DNA of 64,000 nt from Gibbula magus (lineage: Eukaryota > Mollusca > Gastropoda > Trochida > Trochidae), in the NCBI GenBank assembly GCA_936450465.1, contig OW388300.1, positions 54,030,035 through 54,094,034 of the forward strand, in the 5' to 3' direction. The position numbers and the translations under genes were made by a program. Under the pieces are notes generated by a model, which had not been told where the DNA came from, ran no database searches, and worked only from the letters and a program-made list of their open reading frames with translations. Below, piece by piece: positions 12,001 to 23,700 of the stretch (its first letter is position 1; each line of letters starts with the position of its first letter).

Positions 12001-12400
12001 CGCTGTCCGGCCAACAATGACCTATGAGACACTAAAATACGTCTAAATGACTAAAAGCTCTTTCGCGCTAAAATGATTAAAATATATTATGTATATATAA
12101 TAAATACAAGAAGTTTAAATCGACAATAAGTTATTCAAGTTCTCTATATATTGGGGTTATATGATGGTGTTCTTTCTGCTGTAAACATTGCGCACAGTGT
12201 AGCTGCGAGTGGTGGGAAAAGTTGGAGTAGCTGCATAATAAATATTAATTGATCTGTTGAAGACCTATTGATAAGCTATTAATTAATAACCTGTGTATTC
12301 TTGTGAATAAGCGTGTTTTGGTCTAAAAGGAAAGCTAGCAAGTCAACGTCAACGTTTCAAGTATTGTAAGAAACTTGCAAACCTGCGTTATAAAATGAAC
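12001..12400. other. Non-coding stretch, nothing recognised
   Basis: AT-rich sequence with no long frame, no inverted repeat and no block match noticed. Confidence 0.4.
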
Positions 12401-13235
12401 TTATCCTCCTAACCTTCTTATGCTGAAACCATTCAAGTATATTCTGTGTTTCACACCTTACAGGTCACTAGCTGTCATTGCATACATGTAATTATATTAT
12501 ACTTCATTCGGGATGGATTCACTTGCATTGAAACAAATCACCAAAACAATTTTGGATTTGTTTAAACTTTTCATTTGGAATTAAATTAAACAAATGAAAA
12601 AAGAACGCGATTTTATACAATGCATTGCTGAATTACTTCGATAGAGGCAAAATACATGTTAAACAAACCTTAAATGTTTCTCACTTTTAATATAATGTTT
12701 CTCAACGTCTTCTAAAATTTTTTATTTCAGAATATCAAAATAAAAAAGATTCACGTCAGGAAGATAATGATTTGCATTCTCAATCTTTGGGCTGGCTCAT
12801 ATTCCCTGCAACTTCTTTCAAGCGGATTTATTTGGGAAATGTTTTTATTCACTTCAGTTGGATACTCTTTCAAGCGGATTTGATGTAAAATGGACGCTCA
12901 TTCTCAATTCAGCGGAATACAAAGTGGATATCTGTCTATTCTTGACCAGTTTTGTGTTCACTCAAGGTAGATAGTACATGAGATGTGATACACATTTGGT
13001 TTTACAAATATATTCCAAATATGTTTATAATTAATTAGTGTAAGTATGTCATTATCAAGTGATTTACGTCCGACATTCATGATGCCATGCTGTTGTATGA
13101 CCTAAAATTACTTTAATCGTAATCTTGAATAGTAACATTATTCTAACCATGGTAGAACATCGCATATCACTTGCACTCATATGACTTATGTATCTCCTCC
13201 TCCTAATAATGTTGTTTATGATATTTAGAATAACG
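12401..13235 (+). repeat. Blocks P3' and Q copy
   Basis: CACCTTACAGGTCACTAGCTG parallels 19745. TTTCAGAATATCAAAATAAA...GTCAGGAAGAT parallels 5750, 30085 and 53905. TTCAGCGGAATAC...GGATATCTGTCTATTCTTG (12915 on) parallels 5890, 44390 and 54630. Block Q (ATGGTAGAACATCGCATATC, about 13150) parallels 30400, 44630 and 55015. Confidence 0.75.
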
Positions 13236-13590
13236 CATATATTTCATGTACACATCTATCAGACTGGACAGACACTACCATACATTACTACTTATAGGAC
13301 AGAGTAATCAGGACCGTGTCGGGTATTCAACCACATTCAGTAAGACATACTGCTTCCATCACGCAACATGTACAGTTATTACCACACAATAGGAATGCAC
13401 TTGAATAGGGCGGATGTGCTGTCTACAGGAGGGAGACAAGTATATGTATATATGAGTATATATGAGGGGTTGACGATTATGTAATTAGTCGAGCAGTGAT
13501 GTCACTGTGAAACGCCTCGGAGCCAATAGTAGCTAAGATTGGATAAACCGCTAACGTTTGAAAGTCAATAAAATGATGGTGGTCCACTGA
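13236..13590 (+). repeat. Block A copy
   Basis: ACATCTATCAGACTGGACAG, CAACCACATTCAGTAAGACA, GGATGTGCTGTCTACAGGAG, TATATGAGTATATATGAGG, AGCCAATAGTAGCTAA and AAGTCAATAAAATGATGG recur in order at 20940-21310, 30480-30835 and 30836-31110, with a truncated copy at 55120-55212. The TATATAA-like runs, a CCAAT box and a terminal AATAAA give a promoter or terminator flavour, but the reading frames inside differ between copies, so no protein is implied. Confidence 0.85.
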
Positions 13591-13596
13591 GTTCTC

Positions 13597-15815
13597 GTGG
13601 TTCTGTGGTTCAGCTGGTGGTGGCACGTGGTTCTGTGGTTCAGTTGTTCAGCTGGAGGTGGCACGTGGTTTAGTTGTTCAGCTGGTGGTGGCACGTGGTT
13701 CTGTGGCTCAGCTGGTGTAGGCACGTGGTTCTGTGGTTCAGCTGGAGGTGGCACGTGGTTCAGTTGTTCAGCTGGTGGTGGCACGTGGTTCTGTGGCTCA
13801 GCTGGTGTAGGCACGTGGTTCTGTGGTTCAGCTGGAGGTGGCACGTGGTTCAGTTGTTCAGCTGGTGTAGGCACGTGGTTCTGTGGTTCAGCTGGTGGTG
13901 GCACGTGGTTCAGTTGTTCAGCTGGTGGTGGCACGTGGTTCTGTGGTTCAGCTGGAGGTGGCACGTGGTTCTGTGGTTCAACTGATGGTGGCACGTGGTT
14001 CAGTTGTTCAGCTGGTGGTGGCACGTGGTTCTGTGGTTCAGCTGGAGGTGGCACGTGGTTCTGTGGTTCAGCTGATGGTGGCACGTGGTTCAGTTGTTCA
14101 GCTGGTGGTGGCACGTGGTTCTGTGGTTCAGCTGGAGGTGGCACGTGGTTCTGTGGTTCAGCTGGTGGTGGCACGTGGTTCAGTTGTTCAGCTGGAGGTG
14201 GCACGTGGTTCTGTGGTTCAGCTGGAGGTGGCACGTGGTTCTGTGGTTCAACTGATGGTGGCACGTGGTTCAGTTGTTCAGCTGGTGGTGGCACGTGGTT
14301 CTGTGGTTCAGCTGGAGGTGGCACGTGGTTCTGTGGTTCAGCTGGAGGTGGCACGTGGTTCTGTGGTTCAGCTGGAGGTGGCACATGGCTCAGTTGTTCA
14401 GCAGGTGGTGGTTCTGTGGTTCAGCTGGTGGTGGCACGTGGTTCTTTGGTTCAGTTGTTCAGCTGGAGGTGGCACGTGGTTCTGTGGTTCAGCTGGAGGT
14501 GGCACGTGGTTCTGTGGTTCAACTGATGGTGGCACGTGGTTCAGTTGTTCAGCTGGTGGTGGCACGTGGTTCTGTGGTTCAGCTGGAGGTGGCACGTGGT
14601 TCTGTGGTTCAACTGATGGTGGCACGTGGTTCAGTTGTTCAGCTGGTGGTGGCACGTGGTTCAGTTGTTCAGCTGGTGGTGGCACGTGGTTCAGTTGTTC
14701 AGCTGGAGGTGGCACATGGTTCTGTGGTTCAGCTGGAGGTGGCACGTGGTTCTGTGGTTCAACTGATGGTGGCACGTGGTTCAGTTGTTCAGCTGGTGGT
14801 GGCACGTGGTTCAGTTGTTCAGCTGGAGGTGGCACATGGTTCTGTGGTTCAGCTGGAGGTGGCACGTGGTTCTGTGGTTCAACTGATGGTGGCACGTGGT
14901 TCAGTTGTTCAGCTGGTGGTGGCACGTGGTTCTGTGGTTCAGCTGGAGGTGGCACGTGGTTCTGTGGTTCAACTGATGGTGGCACGTGGTTCAGTTGTTC
15001 AGCTGGTGGTGGCACGTGGTTCTGTGGTTCAGCTGGAGGTGGCACGTGGTTCTGTGGTTCAGCTGGAGGTGGCACGTGGTTCAGTTGTTCAGCTGGTGGT
15101 GGCACGTGGTTCTGTGGTTCAGCTGGAGGTGGCACGTGGTTCTGTGGTTCAACTGATGGTGGCACGTGGTTCAGTTGTTCAGCTGGTGGTGGCACGTGGT
15201 TCTGTGGTTCAGCTGGAGGTGGCACGTGGTTCTGTGGTTCAGCTGGAGGTGGCACGTGGTTCTGTGGTTCAGCTGGAGGTGGCACATGGCTCAGTTGTTC
15301 AGCAGGTGGTGGTTCTGTGGTTCAGCTGGTGGTGGCACGTGGTTCTTTGGTTCAGTTGTTCAGCTGGAGGTGGCACGTGGTTCTGTGGTTCAGCTGGAGG
15401 TGGCACGTGGTTCTGTGGTTCAACTGATGGTGGCACGTGGTTCAGTTGTTCAGCTGGTGGTGGCACGTGGTTCTGTGGTTCAGCTGGAGGTGGCACGTGG
15501 TTCTGTGGTTCAACTGATGGTGGCACGTGGTTCAGTTGTTCAGCTGGTGGTGGCACGTGGTTCTGTGGTTCAGCTGGAGGTGGCACGTGGTTCTGTGGTT
15601 CAGCTGGAGGTGGCACATGGCTCAGTTGTTCAGCAGGTGGTGGTTCTGTGGTTCAGCTGGTGGTGGCACGTGGTTCTTTGGTTCAGTTGTTCAGCTGGAG
15701 GTGGCACGTGGTTTAGTTGTTCAGCTGGTGGCAGGTGGTTCTGTGGTTCAGCTGGTGGTGGCACGTGGTTCTGTGGTGCAGCAGGTGGTGGCACGTGGTT
15801 CTGTCAACAACTCAG
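13597..15815. repeat. 30-bp minisatellite with higher-order structure
   Basis: About 74 copies of a 30-bp unit, of the form GCTGGAGGTGGCACGTGGTT plus CTGTGGTTCA or CAGTTGTTCA. Variants are arranged in a 90-bp trimer (GGTGGT / GGAGGT / ACTGATGGT). Irregular units containing GCACATGGCTC lie near 14381, 15282 and 15613, so larger blocks of 901 and 331 bases have also been duplicated. Because 30 is a multiple of three and the unit lacks stops, long open frames appear in several frames on both strands: 10-residue PPPAEPQNHV repeats on minus, AGGGTWFCGS repeats on plus. The unexpanded locus is visible at 21361-21400 in the next unit. Confidence 0.97.
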
Positions 15816-16410
15816 TTGATCGATTTCATTGAAGTTAAGCAATAGCAAGCATGGTTCATCATAATGGTGACCAGAGACATGACTAGATCTAAGGGTCGAA
15901 CCTGCCACACACAGAGACGTGAGTTGTAAAACTGTGGTGTTACCTTGGGAAAGTGACTTTGGTCAAAATGTTTACAAGCGGTGCAACTCAATTGTGCACC
16001 TGGTGTGGAAGTGATGGGAATGTGACAGGTGACCTTTAAATCACCCTGTTTGGTACATTGGTTTCATACTCCAAGTAAGGTGTGAAAGAAAAGAGACTGA
16101 TGCTGGTTTTCACACCAGGGTAATAATGTGTGTGTGTGTGCGCTTTGAGCATGCCCTTCGTGATGTGGAGTTTAGCACGGTATAAGTTCCCTCATTATTA
16201 TGTGTCTGGTTGACGGCCTGTTCACTTTGCAGTTGCATATTGATAGAGCTATCAGACAGAGTTAGCATCAGAAGAGAGATTCCCACGCAATAATATATCC
16301 TGAGCAGACCTATAGAGAGATAGACAATGAATCCCTTTACAGAGTCAGTGAAGCGTCCTCAGTGTCCCAGCACGACGTGGTTTAATCAGCGCACTGGGTT
16401 ATGATTTTAA
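15816..16410 (+). repeat. Block B copy
   Basis: GGTGACCAGAGACATGA, GTGACAGGTGACCTTTAAA, AGTTGCATATTGATAGAGCT, CATATCCTGAGCAGACC-type and ACGACGTGGTTTAATCAGCG words recur at 21385-21975, 31110-31870, 32240-32580 and 44690-44890. A pyrimidine-rich tract ending CTTTGCAG precedes TTGCATATTG, resembling a splice acceptor. About 100 bases on, a short frame starts ATGAATCCC (16328) and runs 25 codons to TGA. This is the best preserved block, but the small frame is broken in other copies. Confidence 0.8.
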
Positions 16411-17480
16411 TGTTTATAAATCGGGAATATTGATAATATGCTATGGTTGTTATATGACCGTTAAAACCGCAAAATATTGATCGATATTAAAATGAAAATT
16501 TGTTTGGTAAAATAGATGAAGACACTTTGATAAGGAGTTGAAAACGAAATTAGAAATTTGAAGAAATATACACCTGATTAGGTTTCATCCAAAAAACACC
16601 AGAGTTTAGTTTCGTGTGAAAAACAAGTAATCAGAAAAGTGTCATTATTTATAAAACATGCCAGTTAATTATGAGATGAATGGGTGAACATGTACATGTC
16701 TTACTCAGTACATGTATACTGTATATGGGCAAGACGCTTTGAATACAACGTAGCTTTTGTCGTGTCTACATATTTTATCACAATTTGCAGATGTAAGTAC
16801 ATTAACGCTAGGTGGATTTGATAAATGTTTGTACAGTGTTACTAACATATTGAATTATTTTAACAGTTTCTTTGGACTTAAATACAGTAACAATAAATAC
16901 AGAACATACTAGATTGGATATGGATTGGATCTTAAAGGACATCTGAATATATTATATTTATAAAGTTAGATAGTTGTTAGAAATGGATTTTAATGTACTT
17001 TTAGACAACCTTCTTTTAATAACAAATTGGTTAGAATATGAAAGGAGATATGGCTTATGCCAAGCCAAACCCTCCAGATGAGACAAATGACGATTTTTCA
17101 AAATAAATTATTTGAATTTTTATTGAAAGGTAAAAGAGACAAAGTATTAATGTGAAATAGCACAATTTCTCAATATTTTGTTTTCGTAATGTCCAAAGTT
17201 ATTCTCTGCACTTGCTGCTTATATCTAAAAAAAAAAATTCTTCTGTAAGAAGAAATACAACAGATTGTATGAACAATTCAATATGACACAAATTAAACTG
17301 TTAACAAAAAGTACCAAGATAAAAGTATTTTGTATATTATTCATGAAAGAAAGAGGTGATATGTTTACCTACGAAGAATGGTTTGTATTTCGTTACATTG
17401 ATATCCTTTTTATGTTCTTTTCGTGATGAATGATATGTTTTAATGTTATTCCTTTGGAAAGATTTTAACCATTTTAGTAT
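16411..17480 (+). repeat. Block C copy, possibly ancient LINE-derived
   Basis: AGATTGGATATGGATTGGATC (about 16912), TATGAAAGGAGATATGG and ATGAAAGAAAG...ATGTTTAC (17342) recur at 23080-23690 and 32690-33250. One short stretch reads NKLFEFLLKGKRDKV (about 17103-17148), and another reads FMKERGDMFTYEEW (about 17340). Both resemble the connection region downstream of L1/Tx1-type reverse transcriptases. The similarity is weak and many stops intervene, so LINE ancestry is an inference. Confidence 0.55.
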
Positions 17481-17499
17481 TAGTTTTAGTATATAGTTG

Positions 17500-18420
17500 T
17501 CATATCCTTGCCTTATATAGGGCTATGTCTCATTTAAACGTATTTCCCAACTTAATAGTCAGTGGTGATCTAATTAGTGTCAAGTAGCACATGACATCTT
17601 AATTGATATTTCGACTACCTAAATGTGTATATGTTGTGTTATAGTGTCAAAATGAAATTTATTTACATAAGTTTGACATCAACTGTAGCTTCTAGCCCAA
17701 ATATTACTTCTTAAAAATGCACTTCTTAAAATTTCGATTGGCCTCATTTCGTGATTTATCTAAATAGACTCACTATTGATTTATAGGCAAGAGCCTTTTA
17801 TATGTCTCCTAATAATATCGTCCCCAACTAACAATGGTGATCTAATTATTGTCAGGTAGCAAGCCACATCTTATTTGACAATTCAACTAAATAAATGTGC
17901 CCTGTGTGTTATAGTATCAACAAAGAATTTGTTTAAATGAGTTTATAAATTTAGATGTGTAAGTGATCGCAGTTTTTTTACAGCTATATATTACCCTTTT
18001 GAGCTTCTGGCACAGTTATGGCCTCTTAAAAAGAACACATTTTACAATTTCCATTGGCCTTATATGAGTTTTATGATTTATCTAAATGGACATTTTGACT
18101 TACCAAAATGTTTCCTTTGTTAGCATGTGGTAATGAGGTTGTTTGAGTAGTAAGCTTTGCAACTCACTATTGATTGATAGGCAAGGAAGATCAATAAAAT
18201 CAAGTTCAGACAATGTGAGGAAGACGTCATACTAAGAAATAAGATATTGCCTTGAAGATGTAGTTATTGGACTAATTTGTCTTCACGATGCTACTTTTAG
18301 GTATAATCTGAAAAGACAAATCTAGTTGTATCAGACAAACAACAGACAGAACAGTGCTCTGGTCCTATATATCCTTTATCATTTTCACTAAGCCCACACT
18401 TATCTTATTATCAATGACGG
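17500..18420 (+). repeat. Block D, partly duplicated
   Basis: Two successive versions of the start of block D are present. Landmarks are GGTGATCTAATTAGTGTCA (about 17563) and GGTGATCTAATTATTGTCAG (about 17842), then the usual TTCCATTGGCCTTATATGAG, TTGATTGATAGGCAAGGA and TTTGTCTTCACGATGCTAC. An internal direct duplication of about 280 bp is the simplest explanation. Confidence 0.7.
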
Positions 18421-18819
18421 GTCTGTAGACTTCGTCCGTTTCTTGAATGCGATGTATTGAAAAACCACATCAGAATGCAACACGTTATTGTCAATATGTT
18501 GCCATAAACTACGTCGGTTTTTTCATACATTGCGATGAGAGGAAGAAGTTATACTGAGAAATAAGATATTGCATTGAACATGTTATTAAACTAATTTATA
18601 TAACTTGGTTTTGTGTAGTTTGGCCTTGTCACGAATTGGTAGAGTGCTCAACATTTGTAAAATGGAGCGTGATAAATGTAGAAAGTTAAGTCAGTTATCT
18701 ACATTCATTGCAGCTCTGTTTCAAGTCAGTAGTAATTGCTCTTGATTGGTATTCTGGCCACTTTTGATACATGTACGCTCGGGCTTGTTTGCTGATAGAG
18801 TCCCTTTGGCTGTGTATCG
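18421..18819. other. Non-coding stretch, nothing firmly recognised
   Basis: A short stretch (18530-18600) repeats the block D words GAGAAATAAGATATTGC. The rest matches nothing I could place and has no coding signal. Confidence 0.4.
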
Positions 18820-19300
18820 GAGACGATTGTTGATTGGAGAGAAATAAGGTCAAACAAAAAAACAAAACACTTATTTTGCTTCTAACAGTTCTTCGTCGCC
18901 TATTGGAGAAAAGACGTTAATAACCGAAGTTTGTGTCAAATTGGTCAATGCGACATTAGCAACATGGAAACCTCATTGCAACTACTTTAAATGGTCTTGC
19001 AGCGGATATAGCCAGTGCGTATCGCAGATAATCTAATTATGCACATGGTATGTTATAATAATGCAACAAAGTGCTTTAAGAAAATCAATGTAGAAAATTG
19101 GTTTTATGAATTCAAAGGTAATCACATTGCAAAATGAGTGACATGCGTCATGAAGTGCTCAAACCACACAACTGTAAACTGTGCTTCAGATTAGAGGAGG
19201 AAGTCCCTGCAAATCTCCTGGATGATCTTGTGTTTTGTTCTGAAACAAAAGCTGACTCACAGAAACAATCAAGTCAATGTCATTTGAGACTTAACTTCCA
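18820..19300 (+). repeat. Block G copy, truncated
   Basis: ACGATTGTTGATTGGAGAGA, GCGACATTAGCAACATGGAA, GGTCTTGCAGCGGATA and TTAGAGGAGGAAGTC match 11400-11890 and 28930-29130. The 5' half of the block, including the segment that forms the 67-bp array elsewhere, is missing here. Confidence 0.7.
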
Positions 19301-19719
19301 TGTATGATAATAATTATAATAGCATTCATGTATAATGAACAGCAATTCACAGTGATAGTGCGCTGTATCACGGTTGTAGTATTATTTCAAGTACATAATT
19401 TCTACAGTACAGTGAAACCATTGAACGTGTCTGGAAATAGCGTTCCACGAGTGGTTTTGCACTGACTTTCATGTTCATGAATTCGAAGGATTCAGTTGCA
19501 CCCTAGCCATATTGAAAGTATCTAGTTCTCTACAACATACATCGAAAACGGGAATCAAACCCTGGAGTAGCATTTGATTGAACTGTAATAATATAATACA
19601 ATACAAACAAATTAAGAGATATTCTAGTGATGATTGAAAAGGTGAATGCAACTAAAATTTAACATTCAATAGGTTAAGCTGACTGCGGCGAAAGCGATAA
19701 CCCTCTTGAGCTGAAACCC
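19301..19719. other. Non-coding stretch, nothing recognised
   Basis: No frame, block match or inverted repeat was noted. Confidence 0.4.
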
Positions 19720-20160
19720 TTCAAATTCCTTCTCTGTTACAAACCTTACAGGCCACTGTCACTGCAAATGTATTAATGACAAAACATTCTGGTTGAACGT
19801 GTTTTTACCATTTAAACAAAAAATCACCACAACATTTTTTATGTGTTTTTTCATTTGTATCCTTTTTAATAATAATGTCAATTAACTTCTTCCCCAAAAT
19901 ACTGATTTGAGAATATGAACATAAAACTATTGTTTCTTGTCAGAAAGATGTTATATCATTCTCAATATTTGTAGTGTCTGACTAGTTAGAAATTAGAAAT
20001 TATTCCCAATGAATATATGTATCGATTTCGATGATGAACAATTATTTCAAAATGAGTTACAGCAAGAAATGTTTTTTAAATTTTTAATCTGAAAAGGCAG
20101 GCAAGGACAAAATAGCATTCACTAAGAGCAGGATATTTATTATCAGTTATATAGCGTTTT
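19720..20160 (+). repeat. Block P3' copy (first part)
   Basis: CAAACCTTACAGGCCACTG, AATCACCACAACATTTTT and TTCTTGTCAGAAAGATGTTA match 12460, 12540 and 12755. The copy is interrupted by the inverted-repeat element at 20163 and continues after it with TTCAGCGGAATAAATAGAGG (20648). Confidence 0.65.
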
Positions 20161-20162
20161 AC

Positions 20163-20515
20163 TGTGTATTTGTACACATCACTTCATCTGTTTCGTTTCG
20201 TTCGTTCTCGAAAATAACAGTCTTTCGATACGAACACATGTGCACAAATCCCTAAGTTCGTCGTCTGTGACGTCATAAATCCATTGTTCATGATGTGAAT
20301 GTAACTTGACGAGAAGTGTGTTGTTGATAGTTATTTTTTTATCCGATTTAAATGAAATAGATTGGGAAATAAATTTTTTTGTTTCACTATTAAATTTGTA
20401 ATATGAAAACAATTATGCAAATTTGTGGAAAACCGTCCCCCTCGCTTGGACAATAGAAATATTCAAACTTGTTTCGGAATCGTTATTTGACACATTTCCT
20501 CGGGTTATAACTTAT
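20163..20515 (+). mobile_element. Inverted-repeat (MITE-like) element, copy 2, diverged
   Basis: Shares GTCGTCTGTGACGTCATAAA, the CCCTCGCTTGGACAATA...CAAACTTGTTTC segment and TGACACATTTCCTCGGGTTA with the copy at 6455-6835, in the same orientation. The internal 21-bp foldback is eroded here. It splits block P3', so it is an insertion older than the 6455 copy. Confidence 0.7.
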
Positions 20516-20639
20516 ATTTATACAATATGCATATATTTATATTGTTGTCATTGCTCCAACATGTCTTTCAATCTACCTCAAACTTTGAGGAGAAAATACC
20601 ATTTAGTTTAAATAGATTTATTTTTACAAAAGGTTTTTT

Positions 20640-20939
20640 TTGGTAATTCAGCGGAATAAATAGAGGATACATGTCCAATCTTAACTACATGTACTATCGA
20701 TTTTATTTAATCAAGTAAAGTACATGTAGAAATCACATGGCAATAATTACAATTAATACATCATGTAATGTTTATAAATATATCAATATCAAGTTATTTA
20801 AGTGTGTCATTGATGACGCAATTTAACCTTAACGTTGGAGTATTCTCGGTCCTCCTCGCCTATCACTTAATCTGCAATCATATGACAATAAAGTACTCCT
20901 CAGCACCCAATAATGTTCTTTATTAATGCATTACGTTAG
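20640..20939 (+). repeat. End of block P3' and block Q copy
   Basis: TTCAGCGGAATAAATAGAGG, then ATATCAATATCAAGTTATTT, TTTAACCTTAACGTTGGA and CATATGACAATAAAG, as at 12915-13235 and 30270-30480. Confidence 0.7.
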
Positions 20940-21310
20940 ACCGTATATATGTTGTGTATGTATCTATCAGATTGGACAGACGCTCCAATACATTACGTCC
21001 TACAGGACAGAGTGAACAGGACCATGCCGATTATTCAACCACATTCAGTAAGTCATACTGCTTCCATCACGCAATATGTACAGTTATTACCACACACACG
21101 GGAAGCACTTGGATAGTGCGGATGTGCTGTCTACAGGAGGGATACAAGTATAAGTTGTGTATATATGAGTATATATGAGGGATTGACGATTCTGCAATTA
21201 GTCGAGCACTAATGTCACTGTGGAACGCGTCAGAGGCAGTAGTAGCTAATATTGGATAAACCGCTAACGTTTGGAAATCAATAAAATGATCGTGATCCAC
21301 TGGGTTCTAG
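20940..21310 (+). repeat. Block A copy
   Basis: Nearly collinear with 13236-13590, from CTATCAGATTGGACAGACG to AATCAATAAAATGATCG. The overlapping open frames (20954-21178 plus, 21067-21300 minus) change frame relative to the other copies. Confidence 0.85.
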
Positions 21311-21400
21311 TCATGACCAAGTTTATAAAACCTAACAGTTGGTACTTGATGTTGGTATCTCGTGGTTCTGTGCATCTTCTGGTGACACGTGCTCAGTTGA
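21311..21400 (+). repeat. A/B junction, unexpanded seed of the 30-bp minisatellite
   Basis: CTCGTGGTTCTGTG (21359), then CTGGTGACACGTG and CTCAGTTGACC, sits exactly where unit ii has 2.2 kb of 30-bp repeats beginning CTCGTGGTTCTGTGGTTCAG and ending CTCAGTTGATCG. It is a single-copy ancestor-like state. Confidence 0.75.
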
Positions 21401-21975
21401 CCTCTTCGATTGAAGTTACGCAATAACAAGCGTGGCTCATCAAAATGGTGACCAGAGACATGATCTTAAAGTTTGCAGGGTCGACCCTGCCACAGACACA
21501 GACGTGAGTTGTAAAACTGTGATATTACCCTGGGCAAATGACTTTGGTCAAAATGTGACTGTGTCTACAAGCAGTACAATTCAATTGTGTACCTGGTGTG
21601 GAAGTGATGTCAATGTGACAGGTGACCTTTAAAAACCCTATTTGGCAAATTGGCTGCATACTCCCAGTAAGTTGAGAATGAAAAGGACCCATGCTGGTCA
21701 TCACACCGTGGTAATAATGTGTGCCCTCCGTGGTGTTGAGTTCAGCGCGGTATAAGTTTCCTCATTATTGTGTGTCTGGTTCATGTCTTGTTCACTTTAC
21801 AGTTGCATATTGATAGAGCTATCAGACAGAGTTGGGTTCAAACGAAAGATGTCCACACAAAGACATATCCTGAGCAGACCCAGTGAGAGGTGGACAATGA
21901 GTCTCTCAGAGTCAATGAAGCGTCATCAGCGTCCCAGTACGACGTGGTTTAATCAGCGCACTGACTTATGATTGT
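21401..21975 (+). repeat. Block B copy
   Basis: Collinear with 15816-16410. The frame MSLSESMKRHQRPSTTWFNQ... (ATG 21897, 24 codons) differs from the copy at 16328 by one lost codon and substitutions, and in this copy it is open further upstream to 21768. No family is recognised. Whether it is translated is unknown. Confidence 0.8.
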
Positions 21976-23700
21976 ACCCATTAAGCAGAGAAATCAGTTG
22001 AAAATGAAGTTCATTTGAATTTTTTTCTGTTAATCATGTGATAAATTTAGAAGGAAATTTACACCTGATAAGTATCTGTCAAAACAATCAGATATAGCTT
22101 TTAAAACATTATCAAGTTCGTTTGATGAACGAGATACAGAAATTTATTACCCTTTAGATAAATTTGTTGAATTCTGATTGGTCAATAGCCAATGCATACG
22201 AAACCGTGTTGGTGGATTTGCCGGTTTGTACCATCCGTATGACCCGTGAAGACAGGTCATGTGACCAACTACACAGGTCTTACGGCTAACCTTGACCTTA
22301 GATGGAATGCGGAAGTTAAACGGTTGCTCGACTCGGAATTTCAGAATCGAAACTTACCTTAACAAACATAAGTACGGTAATTTCAACCTATATAAAAGAT
22401 ATTATTTTGTTTGTGTCAATGAACTAATTCAATAAAAACATGTGTCCCTCTATTATTCTTCAGGTAATAATAAATTCAAAATCGATAATTTTTTAGCCGC
22501 AGAGTTATCTCCCTTGATATGGAGCAGTAAACTCTTTACAGTGTTTTCGCTGTTTCACAGTGTGCAGAGTTTTTATCTCAGACGGAAATAGCTATGCAGC
22601 CTATAATTTTATCGGAAATGGTTGAAATAAGTACAAATGATAGATCTAAAGAGTAATACATTCGTTACACGCTGTTTTGACAGGGTGTACAGGACTGTAA
22701 GACCCTTGTATATTCCGCATTTCCTTCGGCTGCGCCTCAGGTAAATACGGAATATACAAGGGTCTTACAGTCCCGTGCACCCTGTCAAAACACCGTGTAA
22801 CTAATAGTGTCATCTATAGGACACACACGTTAATTAAGAGGCGAATTGATGAAAACTCAGTTATAAACTGTTCTGATGTTATTAAAATACCTTTGTATGA
22901 CTCTGTAGACTGTATATGGGCCCTTGAATACAAGAAACCTTTTGCCTTGGTTACATATTTATAACAATGTGCAGATGTTTCTACATTAACTCTAGATTGA
23001 TTTGAGAAATGGTTGTACAGTGTTATTTCTTATTAAGTTATTTTGCCAGATTCTTTGGACTAAAACACTGCATATCCAGAAAAGACTTGATTGCATATGG
23101 ATTGGATCTTAAAAGATAAGACATCTAGCCATATTTTCTTCGAATCATTCAAACATTTTAAGGTGTTAGGAATGTGTTTAATGTATTTTTAGAGAATATT
23201 TAGATGTGAATTTTGATGACAAATTGGTAAAAGTCAGAAAGGAGATATGGTCGATACCTTGTCAAATCCTCCAATTAAGACAATAGATGACTTTCAAAAA
23301 CATAAAATGAATGTTATTGGAAAGACAAAAAGATAAAATACGTAAGAAGAGAATTTATGACTTTTTCAGCCAAATATGAAGGAATATATATTTCAAATGC
23401 GAGATCTTTTATATCTGATAAAAAAACTTGGGATTAAAAAGATAGAAAATGATGTGAAATGACACAATGACTCAGCATCTGTTTTCCTAAGGGAAGATTC
23501 TCCGCAGTTGCTGCTCATATCATCAATTCTCAAAAGCTTTTATTCTGTAAGAAAGGATGCAACAGACTATATGACCTCGTCAGTATGATATAAATAAAAC
23601 GTAACTGTTGATAGCAAATACATTGTGAATCAAAATTGTCAACATATAAATAGTGTGTATATTAATGAATTCATGAAAGAAAATGTTTACTTACGAAGAA
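21976..23700 (+). repeat. Block C copy, interrupted by an insertion
   Basis: The early part (TACACCTGATAAGTATCTGT) parallels 16570 and 45145. After the insertion (22140-22812), AAACTGTTCTGATGTTATTA, TTGCATATGGATTGGATCTT and ATGAAAGAAAATGTTTAC (23673) parallel 16900-17360 and 32690-33250. Confidence 0.7.
22140..22812. mobile_element. Insertion with a 70-bp-arm palindrome at its right end
   Basis: Comparison with 16610-16640 and 45195-45230 shows block C broken between CAGAAAT and GTGTCAT. The inserted stretch ends in a palindrome: GTTACACGCTGTTTTGACAG at 22664 pairs with CTGTCAAAACACCGTGTAAC ending 22801, with a small loop around CGGCTGCGCC. The GTAATA/TATTAG ends pair too. The left 500 bases hold no gene. 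The class is not recognised and no clear target duplication was found. Confidence 0.75.

Noticed and set aside
13551..15832. Several long open frames on both strands (up to 514 codons) as protein genes
   Set aside because: They follow from a 30-bp stop-free repeat. Frames are open simultaneously on both strands, none has a unique N- or C-terminal domain, and the next unit has only a single-copy, non-coding version of the locus.
16128..16141. Functionally significant TG repeat
   Set aside because: Only about seven dinucleotides, within normal background.
20954..21300. Conserved small protein encoded by block A (frames of 74-100 residues)
   Set aside because: The frames at 20954, 30495, 30575 and 21067 use different frames and strands over homologous DNA, so the protein sequence is not conserved.
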